64,000 bases of DNA from an uncultured Chitinophagaceae bacterium (GTDB taxonomy: Bacteria; Bacteroidota; Bacteroidia; Chitinophagales; Chitinophagaceae). A program made the position numbers and the translations under genes. Below the pieces are notes generated by a model. It was given only the letters and a program-made list of their open reading frames with translations, was not told the DNA's origin and did no database searches. Below, piece after piece: positions 9,337-17,861 of the stretch. Position 1 is the first letter of the stretch. Each line of letters begins with the position of its first letter. Location of the stretch: the NCBI GenBank assembly GCA_936908745.1, contig CAKZFX010000015.1, positions 62,001-126,000 on the forward strand, given 5' to 3'.

Positions 9337-10374
9337 ATGAACAAACCTGCAACAATTAAGGATATCGCCAAACAGTTGAACATCTCGATTTCCACTGTAT
9401 CAAGAGCGATGCGCAATGCGCCGGATGTGAATGCCGACACCAAGAGAGCGGTGATGGCTTTGTCCGAAGAACTCAACTACCAGCCCAACAAGCTTGCGTT
9501 GAGTTTAAAACAAAAACAAACACATAATATAGGTGTGATCGTTCCCAATCTCGACTATGTGTTATCAACAATGGTAAAAGGGATTGACGAAGTTGCCTTA
9601 GAAGCCGGTTACACCGTGATGGTGTGCCAGAGCAACGAATCCTTCGGAAGAGAAATTGTAAATACAAGACGCTTACTCGATAGTCTCGTGGATGGTTTTA
9701 TCATTTCTGTTTCGAGTGAAACTAAAGTGTTTGACCATTTTAAAAAGATACAGGAAAAACAAATGCCAATGGTGGTGTTTGACCGTGTTACTCCTTTCCT
9801 GAAAGCTCCCGGTGTTCGTATCGACAACGAGGACGGCGGTTTCCAGGCTACGGAGCATTTGATAGAACAAGGTTATAAACGTATCGCCATCCTGGCCGGG
9901 CCCAAAAACCTTGGCATCAGTAACCAGCGGCTGGACGGCTATTTAAAAGCGTTGAAAAAATACAAAATGAAACCCGATGATGACCTGATCATCTATTGTG
10001 ATTTCAACCAGCAGTATGCGTATCTCGCTACACAGGAGTTATTGAGCATGAAAAAAAGGCCCGACGCCATTTTCACCATCAGTGACCGTATGGCCATCGG
10101 CGCTATGCTCGCTATCAAAGAAAAAGGATTGCGGATGCCACAGGATATCGGGTTGGTTGGTTTCAACAATGAACCTGTCACCAGTTTGGTAACGCCGGGT
10201 ATTTCCAGCGTGGACCAGCCCGGGTTTGAGCTTGGAAAAATTGCCGCCAAATTGTTTATAGAAACCGTTCACAACAACAGTGACATGAGTGAAGTGGAAG
10301 AAGTATTAAAACCCAAATTGATCATCCGGGAGTCTTCTCAAAAGATAGCTCCTAAAAACGGTCGCCTAAAATAA
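9337..10374 (+). CDS. LacI-family transcriptional regulator of the uronate locus
   Basis: A 345-residue LacI/GalR regulator. The helix-turn-helix starts almost at the N-terminus (TIKDIAKQLNISISTVSRA), followed by the hinge (NKLALSLKQ) and a periplasmic-binding-protein-like sensor domain with the GLVGFNNEP and GISSVDQPGFELG motifs. I choose the ATG at 9337, because it places the helix-turn-helix at the usual distance from the start. A TTG 21 bases upstream would only add MPDDCLH. It is divergent from the SDR-PL17 operon and lies 5 bases ahead of the PL6 gene, so it is probably co-transcribed with it and regulates both arms. The effector is likely a DEH- or KDG-type intermediate, by inference. 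Confidence 0.88.
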   Translation: MNKPATIKDIAKQLNISISTVSRAMRNAPDVNADTKRAVMALSEELNYQPNKLALSLKQKQTHNIGVIVPNLDYVLSTMVKGIDEVALEAGYTVMVCQSNESFGREIVNTRRLLDSLVDGFIISVSSETKVFDHFKKIQEKQMPMVVFDRVTPFLKAPGVRIDNEDGGFQATEHLIEQGYKRIAILAGPKNLGISNQRLDGYLKALKKYKMKPDDDLIIYCDFNQQYAYLATQELLSMKKRPDAIFTISDRMAIGAMLAIKEKGLRMPQDIGLVGFNNEPVTSLVTPGISSVDQPGFELGKIAAKLFIETVHNNSDMSEVEEVLKPKLIIRESSQKIAPKNGRLK

Positions 10375-10379
10375 AAGCC

Positions 10380-12551
10380 ATGCGAAAAATCATTGTACTT
10401 AGTTTCTTGTTTTTTATTGCTGTTGCTGCTTTTGCAAAAACGATTACTGTTAAGAATATCGACGAACTGAACAAAGCAAATAAGGAAGCACAGCCGGGAG
10501 ATATTGTCATCTTACAGAATGGCACATGGAATGATGTTGTTATCAAACTGACCTGCGACGGAACAAAAGAAGCACCGATCCGGTTTAAGGCGCAAACAAA
10601 CGGTAAAGTTATCATCAGCGGTCAATCCTCTTTGCGGGTGGGTGGTAGTTATATTATTGTAGAAGGATTGTACTTTACCAATGGCTATGCCGGTAAGGAC
10701 CCTGTTTTCTCTTTCCGTGCGGGCAAAGATCAGCTGGCCAACAATTCAAGGATCACCAATTGCACGATTGAGAATTTTAATAACCCAAAACGCATGGATG
10801 AAAACAACTGGGTATTGTTTTATGGAAAAAACAACCAGTTGGACCATTGCAGCTTTGTAGGCAAAACAAATATGGGTGTATTATTGGCGGTTATTCTCGA
10901 TGACGACCGCAGCCGTGAAAATTATCACTCAATCAATCATAACTACTTTGGAGAAAGAGTGCCGCTGGGTTCCAACGGTGGTGAAATTATCCGTGTGGGT
11001 GTTTCACAGCATTGCCAGTTTAACTCCAATACGCAAATCATCAATAATTTTTTTGAATACTGCGATGGTGAAACAGAAATCGTTTCTATCAAATCCGGCA
11101 GCAATGTGATCAAAGACAATGTGTTCAAAGAAAGCCAGGGCTCCGTGGTGCTGCGTCATGGCGACAATAATATTGTAAGCAACAATTTCTTTTATGGCAA
11201 TGATAAAAAAGCAACCGGCGGCGTACGTGTTATCAACAAAGGCCAGCAGGTAATGAATAATTTGTTTTATAAATGCCGTGGTGCTGACTTCCGTTCGCCG
11301 CTGGCCATTATGAATGGCATCCCTAATTCACCGGCGCATCGTTATGTGCAGGTAACGGATGCTACTATTAAAGACAATATTTTTTACGAATGCGCCGCGA
11401 TTACATTGTGCGAGGGAAGCGATACGGAAAGAACATTGCCCCCGGCACGTGTTGTTTTTGAAAGAAACAGCTTTTATAATTCAAGGGATAGCATCATTTA
11501 CAAAGTGTACGACGATATCAGCGGTATCAGTTTTACCAATAATCCTGTCAGCAAAAACCTGCCACAATCATTGGTGAAAGGTTTTGACAAAACAATTAAA
11601 GCTCCTTTCAAACAACCGGCGGCTATTACAACAGCTATTGGGCAAATGAGTAAGGCGTATGCAAGTGCCGGGGCAAACTGGTTTAACGCCAAAAAGAAAA
11701 AAACAACACAGGCTCCCGCTGTTGTTAGTTGCAATACGGCAGAAGATATTCAAAAACAACTGGCCAAAAAAATACCCTTGGTTATTGTATTGGCAAAACC
11801 CGGCTACACATTGTCTGCGCCTTTAATAGTTGAAAGCGCCGTACAGTTTACCAGTAAACAAAAAAAGCCAATCCAGTTTGAAACAGGCAGCCAGCAGGCT
11901 GTTTTCGTTATCGGTGGCAATGGTCACCTTACGCTGAACAACATAACGATGGATGGCAGCAAAACGGCGGCACAATACTTTATTTCCAATGATGCGTCCG
12001 GTCTTTCGGATCATTACAACCTGTCAATAAAGAACTCTACTATTCAAAACTTTAGTAAAGAAAAAGGCTGTACCGACTTATTCTTTGCTTATAAATCCTT
12101 CTTTGCCGACAGCATCATTGTCCGCAACAACCAGTTTTCAAACAATAACTGTAATGGATTTACCATGAATAGTGAAACAGATAACAAAGGTTATTATGGC
12201 ACTGAAAAAATTATCATTGGCCATAATAAATTCAACAACCAGCAAGGCACGTTGGTAAATCTTTACCGTGGTGGCAACGACGAAAGCACACTGGGCCCTG
12301 ATTTTACATTCAGCCATAATAAACTGGAAAACTGCAATAGCAATACAGGTGAGCCGGTAATTTTGCTGACAGGCGTACAGGTAAGTAATATTATCAGCAA
12401 TTCCTTTGTTCGTTCTAACAGTGGCAACACCTTGGTAAAGTATAAAGATTTTGTAAGAGCAAAACATTTGTTATCAAACAATACGCTTACACAATCCGGC
12501 TCAATCGAAGAGAATAAATACGTAACAGAAAAAGAAAATCAAATTAAGTAA
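10380..12551 (+). CDS. PL6 alginate lyase, two beta-helix domains
   Basis: A 723-residue secreted protein with a signal peptide (cleaved after AFA, about residue 19). Residues 20-410 form a right-handed beta-helix with the PL6 signature: Lys238 in IVSIKSGSN and Arg259 in VVLRHGDNN. Their 21-residue spacing is the same as I recall for the catalytic Lys/Arg pair of the PL6 enzyme AlyGC. Residues about 440-715 form a second Asn-rich beta-helix, as in two-domain PL6_1 enzymes. It cleaves alginate, probably at polyMG or polyM, to unsaturated oligomers that PL17 would finish. It follows the lacI gene by 5 bases and precedes kduI by 17. Chondroitinase B is the alternative within PL6. Confidence 0.88.
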   Translation: MRKIIVLSFLFFIAVAAFAKTITVKNIDELNKANKEAQPGDIVILQNGTWNDVVIKLTCDGTKEAPIRFKAQTNGKVIISGQSSLRVGGSYIIVEGLYFTNGYAGKDPVFSFRAGKDQLANNSRITNCTIENFNNPKRMDENNWVLFYGKNNQLDHCSFVGKTNMGVLLAVILDDDRSRENYHSINHNYFGERVPLGSNGGEIIRVGVSQHCQFNSNTQIINNFFEYCDGETEIVSIKSGSNVIKDNVFKESQGSVVLRHGDNNIVSNNFFYGNDKKATGGVRVINKGQQVMNNLFYKCRGADFRSPLAIMNGIPNSPAHRYVQVTDATIKDNIFYECAAITLCEGSDTERTLPPARVVFERNSFYNSRDSIIYKVYDDISGISFTNNPVSKNLPQSLVKGFDKTIKAPFKQPAAITTAIGQMSKAYASAGANWFNAKKKKTTQAPAVVSCNTAEDIQKQLAKKIPLVIVLAKPGYTLSAPLIVESAVQFTSKQKKPIQFETGSQQAVFVIGGNGHLTLNNITMDGSKTAAQYFISNDASGLSDHYNLSIKNSTIQNFSKEKGCTDLFFAYKSFFADSIIVRNNQFSNNNCNGFTMNSETDNKGYYGTEKIIIGHNKFNNQQGTLVNLYRGGNDESTLGPDFTFSHNKLENCNSNTGEPVILLTGVQVSNIISNSFVRSNSGNTLVKYKDFVRAKHLLSNNTLTQSGSIEENKYVTEKENQIK

Positions 12552-12568
12552 ACAATAAACCAGCAAAC

Positions 12569-13399
12569 ATGAAGATCATTCACCAGGTGCATCCTGAAGA
12601 TTTTGTCAGCTACAACACACAACAGATACGTAATAAATTCCTGCTGGAAAACTTAGTGCAGGCGGACAAAGTAGAATGTGTTTACACCCATTACGACCGC
12701 ATGGTCGTTGGTGCAGCCACACCCGTTAAACAAACGCTGAAACTGGAAACCTACGACCAGTTGAAATCGGAAAACTTCTTAGACCGTCGTGAACTCGGTA
12801 TTGTAAACATTGGCGGCAATGGTTCTGTAAGCGTGGATGGGGAAAAATTTGAGTTGGAAAAACTGGATTGTTTATATATTGGCAAAGGCAAAAAAGACAT
12901 ACAGTTTTCTTCTGCGGATGCTGCCAATCCTGCAAAATTTATCCTGCACTCCTGCTCTGCGCACATGGAGTACCCAACCCGCCTGATGAAACCTGCAGAA
13001 GCATTGCCAGCAACACTCGGCAGTTTGGACAACAACAACGAAAGAACGATCAATAAATATATCCACGCAGACGGTATCAAAAGTTGCCAGTTGGTGATGG
13101 GCGTTACCAACTTCAAAAAAGGAAGCATCTGGAACACCATGCCGCCACACCTGCACGACCGCCGCATGGAATCTTATTTTTATTTTGATTTACCAGAAGG
13201 GCAGCGTGTGATCCACTTCATGGGCGAACCACATGAAACAAGACATATGTTCCTGAACAATGAACAAGCGATTCTTTCACCGGCCTGGAGCATTCATAGT
13301 GGTTGTGCTACGGCGAGCTATTCCTTTATCTGGGCGATGGCGGGAGAAAATATGGCGTTCACGGATATGGACCCTGTACCTGTTCAATCATTACAATAA
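12569..13399 (+). CDS. kduI: 5-keto-4-deoxyuronate isomerase KduI
   Basis: A 276-residue protein matching KduI (EC 5.3.1.17) along its whole length. The zinc site is complete: His194 and His196 in PPHLHDRRMES, Glu201, and His243 in AWSIHSG. This equals the E. coli His196/His198/Glu203/His245 set shifted by two. It isomerises the linear ketouronate DKI to DKII in the cytoplasm. It sits directly between the PL6 lyase and kduD with 17- and 18-base gaps, so one operon is likely. KduI/KduD are best known from pectin and hyaluronan breakdown, so their pairing with alginate lyases suggests the locus handles more than one source of unsaturated uronate. Confidence 0.95.
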   Translation: MKIIHQVHPEDFVSYNTQQIRNKFLLENLVQADKVECVYTHYDRMVVGAATPVKQTLKLETYDQLKSENFLDRRELGIVNIGGNGSVSVDGEKFELEKLDCLYIGKGKKDIQFSSADAANPAKFILHSCSAHMEYPTRLMKPAEALPATLGSLDNNNERTINKYIHADGIKSCQLVMGVTNFKKGSIWNTMPPHLHDRRMESYFYFDLPEGQRVIHFMGEPHETRHMFLNNEQAILSPAWSIHSGCATASYSFIWAMAGENMAFTDMDPVPVQSLQ

Positions 13400-13417
13400 C
13401 CAACTAACTACAACTAT

Positions 13418-14179
13418 ATGCTAAATTTCAGAGTGGATGGCAAACTGGCGTTGGTCACAGGCAGCAGCCGTGGCATTGGCCTTGCTATCGCCAAAGCATT
13501 GGCGGAATCCGGTGCAGACATCATTGGCGTCAGCAGCAAACTCGAAGCATCGGGTTCGGAATTAGAGAAAGCTGTAACCGGTGCTGGTAAGAAATTCTAT
13601 GCCTACCAATGCGACCTTACGGACCGTGCTTCTATTTATTCGTTTGTAGAAAAAGTAAAAGCCGATCACCCAACTATTGATATCCTTATCAATAATGCAG
13701 GGCATATTATGCGGGCACCCGCAGCCGAACACCCGGATGATTATTGGGATACGATCATTAATATCAACCTTGATGCGCAATTTATATTGACAAGAGAAAT
13801 CGGCAAACGCATGGTGGAACAAGGCGCAGGTAAAATCGTATTTACCTGTTCGCTGCTTTCGTTCCAGGGTGGTATCAATGTGCCTGGCTATGCGGCAAGC
13901 AAAGGCGCTGTATCTTCTTTGTTGAAAGCATTTGCCAACGAATGGGCTAAATCAGGTGTGAATGTAAACGGCGTGGCACCGGGCTATATTGCAACAGATA
14001 ATACAGCGCAGTTAAGGGCCGATGCGGATAGAAATGCGGCGATATTAGCAAGAATACCAGCCAACCGATGGGGCACACCGGAAGATATGGCGGGTGCCTT
14101 TGTATTCCTTTCTTCTCCTGCTTCTGATTATATGAACGGAACGATCATCACTGTTGATGGTGGTTGGATGGGACGATAA
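13418..14179 (+). CDS. kduD: 2-deoxy-D-gluconate/DKII dehydrogenase KduD
   Basis: A 253-residue classical SDR with TGSSRGIG (residues 14-21), NNAG (92-95), Ser145, and Tyr158 and Lys162 in YAASK. Adjacency to kduI and the length and sequence fit KduD, which reduces DKII to 2-keto-3-deoxygluconate with NADH (EC 1.1.1.127). It is the last gene of the rightward operon; KDG kinase and aldolase are not in the window. Downstream lies a 479-base stretch of repeats, whose first inverted repeat starts 8 bases after the stop codon and may act as the transcription end. Confidence 0.92.
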   Translation: MLNFRVDGKLALVTGSSRGIGLAIAKALAESGADIIGVSSKLEASGSELEKAVTGAGKKFYAYQCDLTDRASIYSFVEKVKADHPTIDILINNAGHIMRAPAAEHPDDYWDTIININLDAQFILTREIGKRMVEQGAGKIVFTCSLLSFQGGINVPGYAASKGAVSSLLKAFANEWAKSGVNVNGVAPGYIATDNTAQLRADADRNAAILARIPANRWGTPEDMAGAFVFLSSPASDYMNGTIITVDGGWMGR

Positions 14180-14658
14180 AAAAAACTCCCGCAGATTTCG
14201 CTGATCTTCGCTGAAACAATTACACAATCTGCGATCATCTGCGTTATCTGCGGGAAATAATCTTAGCATCATTGCGGCTAAAAAAATTACTACATAGCAT
14301 CATAGGCATATAGGTACACATAGATTTACTATGAAAAGCAACTATGTTTTCTATGCTTCTATGTGGTGAAAAAAACTTTGTGAATCTTTGCGGGATTTAT
14401 TTTCCCACGAAGGCACGAAGTAGCACAAAGAATTTTTTAAAAATCTCCCGCAGACTTCGCTGATAAAATTAATTTCACGCAAAGCCGCAAAGATCACGCA
14501 AAGGAATACATAAGACTTTGCGTCTTGCTTTCTAAAAACTTAGCGTCTTGGCGTGAAACAAAAACTTTGCGACATTGCGCCCCTGTCTGCCGACAGGCAG
14601 GTTTTGCGGTTAAAATATCTCTACGAACCTCTGCATCTCTCGTTCTCTGCGGTAAAAC
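14180..14658. repeat. Pile-up of dispersed inverted repeats between kduD and galK
   Basis: This 479-base spacer between two convergent genes has no gene and is almost entirely repeats. In order: 14188-14254, a CCCGCAGAT...ATCTGCGGG inverted repeat (family C). 14291-14367, a CATAG-rich inverted repeat ending CTATGTGG (family D). 14376-14430, a CTTTGTG...CACAAAG element (family A). 14448-14463, a half copy of C. 14473-14558, a TTTCACGC...GCGTGAAA element (family B). 14582-14601, a 20-base GC-rich palindrome (family E). Other copies of each family occur elsewhere in the window. The first hairpin could also end kduD transcription. Confidence 0.85.
14582..14601. repeat. Family E palindrome, copy 1
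   Basis: The 20 bases CCTGTCTGCCGACAGGCAGG form an imperfect palindrome. It is embedded in a run of CTTTGCG/TTTGCGG sequence belonging to another repeat. Close relatives are at 19628, 38240 and 47088, each nested in or beside a different repeat. Confidence 0.75.
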
Positions 14659-15813
14659 CTAAATCAACTCCGTTCCATTCTCTATCGAAGCAATATAATA
14701 ATCCAAGGTCAACCCTGTTGCTTTCTCATAAGCTGGCTTCACAGCCGCCAGCAACGCATCAATTGCTTCTTCTTTGACTAAATTAATCGTGCAGCCACCA
14801 AAACCGCCGCCCATCATTCTCGCACCGATCACGGCCGGATTATCTTTTACAAAATCGACTAAAAAATCCAGCTCTTTGCAACTCACTTCATACTGCTTGC
14901 TCAGTCCCTCATGGGTGGCAAACATTTTCTTTCCTAATTCTTGCAAATGTCCTTGTCGCAATTCTTCACAAGCGGTTTCCAAACGCTCAATCTCTTCCAC
15001 CACAAACAAACAACGCCTGTAAACCAATTCGCTCATTGGCAATACATACTCTTGCAACTGCTGAACATTTATATCCTGCAAGGTAGAAACGGCAGGCGAA
15101 TGCTCTTTTACCCAGGCCACACCCTGCTCGCACTCCTTTCGTCTTGTATTATACTCAGAAGAAGCCAACGAATGTTTCACATTCGTATTCAGTAATAAAA
15201 TTTTATACCCCTCCAGTTGCAACGGCACATATTCATACTCCAGTGAATGGCAATCCAGTTTTACCACATGATCTTTTTTGCCCATCATGGAAGCAAACTG
15301 ATCCATGATGCCGCATAATACACCCGCATATTCATGCTCGGCCTTTTGCGCCATCTTCACCATTTCCAGTTTATCTAACCCTGCTTTATGTAATTCGTTT
15401 AAGGCAAACACCGTTGCACATTCCACCGCAGCGGAAGAAGAAAGACCTGCACCTTGCGGCAGATCGCTTGTCAGCAACGCATTGAATCCTTTTAACTCAA
15501 TTCCTTTTTTTTTCAACTGCGCCACTGCCCCGAGTATATAATTTGGCCAACTGGTATCACCGATGGGCTTTAAATCGCTTAGTTGGATAGAAAAGTTTTC
15601 ATTCAGATCCTGCGCACGCAGGTATATTTCTTCATCATTGCGCAATGAAACAGCTAAGTAAACAGCTTTATCAATAGCGCCGGGCAACACAAAACCACCA
15701 TTATAATCCGTATGCTCGCCAATGATATTGACACGGCCCGGTGAACGGACAATTACAGTTGGTTTATTTCCAAAATGGGTTGTAAATAATTCCTGTATGC
15801 TATCTCTCGTCAT
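14659..15813 (-). CDS. galK: Galactokinase
   Basis: A 384-residue GHMP kinase with all galactokinase motifs: GRVNIIGEHTDYNGG near residues 26-40, the phosphate-binding loop LPQGAGLSSSAA near 115, and GARMMGGGFGGCTI near the C-terminus. It phosphorylates galactose at C1 using ATP in the cytoplasm (Leloir pathway). The mutarotase gene galM is one base upstream, so they form a two-gene operon. galT and galE are not in the window. It probably processes galactose released from pectin side chains by the GH2 and related enzymes further right. Confidence 0.96.
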   Translation of the reverse strand: MTRDSIQELFTTHFGNKPTVIVRSPGRVNIIGEHTDYNGGFVLPGAIDKAVYLAVSLRNDEEIYLRAQDLNENFSIQLSDLKPIGDTSWPNYILGAVAQLKKKGIELKGFNALLTSDLPQGAGLSSSAAVECATVFALNELHKAGLDKLEMVKMAQKAEHEYAGVLCGIMDQFASMMGKKDHVVKLDCHSLEYEYVPLQLEGYKILLLNTNVKHSLASSEYNTRRKECEQGVAWVKEHSPAVSTLQDINVQQLQEYVLPMSELVYRRCLFVVEEIERLETACEELRQGHLQELGKKMFATHEGLSKQYEVSCKELDFLVDFVKDNPAVIGARMMGGGFGGCTINLVKEEAIDALLAAVKPAYEKATGLTLDYYIASIENGTELI

Positions 15814-15814
15814 T

Positions 15815-16978
15815 CTACTTTACCGAAAATTTATGCACCGTCACTGTTTTATAAATAACGCCCGGCTCTATTACTGTGGATGGAAACGAAGGCTGGTTAG
15901 GACTGTCAGGATAATGTTGTGTTTCTAAACAAAACGCCGTACGGTGCGCATCCTTTGTTCCATTTTTCAATGTATGTTTCCCTTCCATAAAATTGCCACC
16001 GTAAAATTGTATGCCGGGTTCAGTCGTCAAAATATCCATGCTGATACCTGACAAATCACCTTTCACCGTTGCGATCAGTTCCGGGCTACTGGTAATGCCT
16101 TTATCAGAAACAAAATTGTGGTCATAGCCCTTGCCGTATTTCAACTGTACATTATCCGCATCTATCCGTTCGCCAATGCGATGTGCCGAGGTAAAATCAA
16201 ACGGCGTGTTCGCCACCGGCTCAATGCTCATGGGTATCAGCGTTGAATCAACCGGTGTGTACTTCGCTGCTTTTACCAGCAATTCATGATTATTAATCGT
16301 GCCGTTGCCTTCACCATTCAGGTTCCAGTAATTATGATTGGTTACATTGACAATCGTTTTTTGATCGGTATAATATTCATACTCCATCCGTAACTCGTTA
16401 TTATCGGTCAACTGGTAGGTAACTTTTACCGTCAGTGTACCGGGATAACCTTCCTCGCCATTTTTAGAAACATAGGTCAGCACCAGCGTTTGACTATCCG
16501 GCTGTGCAGCATCCCACACACGGCTGAAAAAACCCGTGCGGCCACCATGCAACGTGTTCGGCGCATTATTGATATCGAGTTGATAATTTTTACCATCCAA
16601 TGAAAATTTACCTTTGGCAATCCTGTTGCCATACCGTCCCACCACGGCGCCAAAAAACATTTCATCGGCGTTCAAATACTCACTAATACTGTTATAACCC
16701 ACCACCACATCCGTTGGTTTATTATTCTTATCATTCACCCACAGGCCCACCATTCTTGCACCATAGTTGGTAATGGCCGCCGTGCCCGTCTTGCTCTTTA
16801 AATAATAAAGGGCGACTTTTTTGTCTCCTAAAACGGTGTCAAAATTTTGGGAGGCCGGTAAAACGATGCCTGCGGCAGTGCTGTCGCCGGTTGACTTCTT
16901 TTGTTCAGCATCATTATTACAGGAAACCGTGGCTACGGAAACGGCAGCCAGCAGGCACAGGGAGAGTTGTTTTAGCAT
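15815..16978 (-). CDS. galM: Aldose 1-epimerase, lipoprotein form
   Basis: A galactose mutarotase of 387 residues with a lipoprotein signal (MLKQLSLCLLAAVSVATVSC, lipid Cys at about residue 20), so it is exported rather than cytosolic. I place the start at the ATG at 16978, because an upstream start at 17008 would only add ten residues ahead of the signal peptide. The family motifs are present: NTLHGG and TNHNYWNLNG supply the two active-site histidines, and TTEPGIQFYGGN the catalytic glutamate. It interconverts alpha and beta galactose (and other aldoses) before transport or phosphorylation. It is divergent from araR across a 120-base spacer that carries a candidate AraR site. Confidence 0.93.
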   Translation of the reverse strand: MLKQLSLCLLAAVSVATVSCNNDAEQKKSTGDSTAAGIVLPASQNFDTVLGDKKVALYYLKSKTGTAAITNYGARMVGLWVNDKNNKPTDVVVGYNSISEYLNADEMFFGAVVGRYGNRIAKGKFSLDGKNYQLDINNAPNTLHGGRTGFFSRVWDAAQPDSQTLVLTYVSKNGEEGYPGTLTVKVTYQLTDNNELRMEYEYYTDQKTIVNVTNHNYWNLNGEGNGTINNHELLVKAAKYTPVDSTLIPMSIEPVANTPFDFTSAHRIGERIDADNVQLKYGKGYDHNFVSDKGITSSPELIATVKGDLSGISMDILTTEPGIQFYGGNFMEGKHTLKNGTKDAHRTAFCLETQHYPDSPNQPSFPSTVIEPGVIYKTVTVHKFSVK

Positions 16979-17025
16979 AATGGCAAGTTTAAAAGCTTGG
17001 ATACGCAATATAAGTCATTATTAAT

Positions 17026-17038
17026 TGTCAAAAATACA
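17026..17038. promoter_or_regulatory. Candidate AraR operator over a galM -7 box
   Basis: On the minus strand the bases read TGTATTTTTGACA, a TGT-N7-ACA dyad. It contains TATTTTTG, a full match to the Bacteroidota -7 consensus TAnnTTTG, about 50 bases ahead of the galM start. The same TGT-N3-TTTG-ACA pattern occurs at the araB promoter (17830-17842). No clear -33 TTG was found. This is inference from shared pattern. Confidence 0.45.
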
Positions 17039-17098
17039 TTTATTACGTACGGAGGTTTCTCTGTATCTTTCAGGTATTGACTATAAAAATGCTGCCAG

Positions 17099-17803
17099 AT
17101 GAATCGCTATGCCAACCAAACAAGACTATTAGTAGCCGTTGATTGTGTCGTTTTCGGCTTCGACGGTGAAGAGTTAAAAATACTATTGATCCGCCGTGGA
17201 CTGCAACCCGAAAAGGGCAAGTGGAGCCTGATGGGTGGGTTTGTACAAAAGGACGAAAGCCTCGACGAAGCTGCCAACCGTGTGTTCTGCCAGCTGACCG
17301 GGCTGGATAAAGTGTACCTGGAACAAATGCACTCCTTTGGCGAATTGCACCGCGACCCGATAGAACGCACTATTTCTGTCGCCTACTTTTCATTGTTAGA
17401 CCTCACCAAGTATAAACAACAACTGAGCCCCGGTTTTGAAGCAGAATGGTTTCCCCTGAAGAAAATGCCTTCGCTCCTGTTTGACCACCAGGAAATGGTA
17501 AAAATGGCAAGAGCGAAATTGCGCTACAAAGCTTCGCTGCATCCTGTACTGTTTGAACTGTTGCCGGAAAAATTCACCATTCCCCAGCTCCAGAGCCTGT
17601 TTGAAGAAGTGTATAATACCACGTTTGACAAAAGAAACTTCAGCCGCAAAATCCTTTCCACCGGGTTGCTATTGAAACTCAACGAGAAGGACAGAGGCAA
17701 CTCCAAAAAAGGCGCTTTTTATTTTAAGGTTGACAAAAAACATTACAAAGCCAACTTTCACAACATCCTGCGCTTTATCCCCAATCCCAACGAGCTTTTA
17801 TAA
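17099..17803 (+). CDS. araR: AraR, Nudix-derived arabinose regulator
   Basis: A 234-residue protein with an N-terminal Nudix-fold domain (residues about 8-150) and a C-terminal winged-helix region (about 155-234), the layout of the NrtR family. The Nudix box is degenerate: GFVQKDESLDEAANRVFCQL lacks the REUxEE catalytic glutamates, so it should not hydrolyse nucleotides. Bacteroides AraR (BT0354) is a known regulator of this type that senses L-arabinose. The position directly ahead of araB-araD-araA and divergent from galM supports the same role here. An NAD-linked NrtR is the alternative, but no NAD gene is near. Confidence 0.85.
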   Translation: MNRYANQTRLLVAVDCVVFGFDGEELKILLIRRGLQPEKGKWSLMGGFVQKDESLDEAANRVFCQLTGLDKVYLEQMHSFGELHRDPIERTISVAYFSLLDLTKYKQQLSPGFEAEWFPLKKMPSLLFDHQEMVKMARAKLRYKASLHPVLFELLPEKFTIPQLQSLFEEVYNTTFDKRNFSRKILSTGLLLKLNEKDRGNSKKGAFYFKVDKKHYKANFHNILRFIPNPNELL

Positions 17804-17809
17804 TATATT

Positions 17810-17843
17810 TTGCCGGAGCCGTGAATAAGTGTTAATTTGACAC
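17810..17843 (+). promoter_or_regulatory. araB promoter with overlapping palindromic operator
   Basis: TTG at 17810-17812 and TTAATTTG at 17832-17839 are separated by 19 bases, matching the Bacteroidota -33 and -7 boxes with one mismatch. Bases 17829-17843 read GTGTTAATTTGACAC, a palindrome with one mismatched pair that covers the -7 box exactly. A regulator bound there would block transcription, as expected for AraR in the absence of arabinose. The araB ATG follows the -7 box by 22 bases. Confidence 0.6.
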
Positions 17844-17861
17844 CTAAAGCGATTCTTGCGC

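Noticed and set aside
14180..14658. Possible CRISPR array
   Set aside because: The repeats differ from each other, are inverted rather than directly repeated, and have no uniform spacers.
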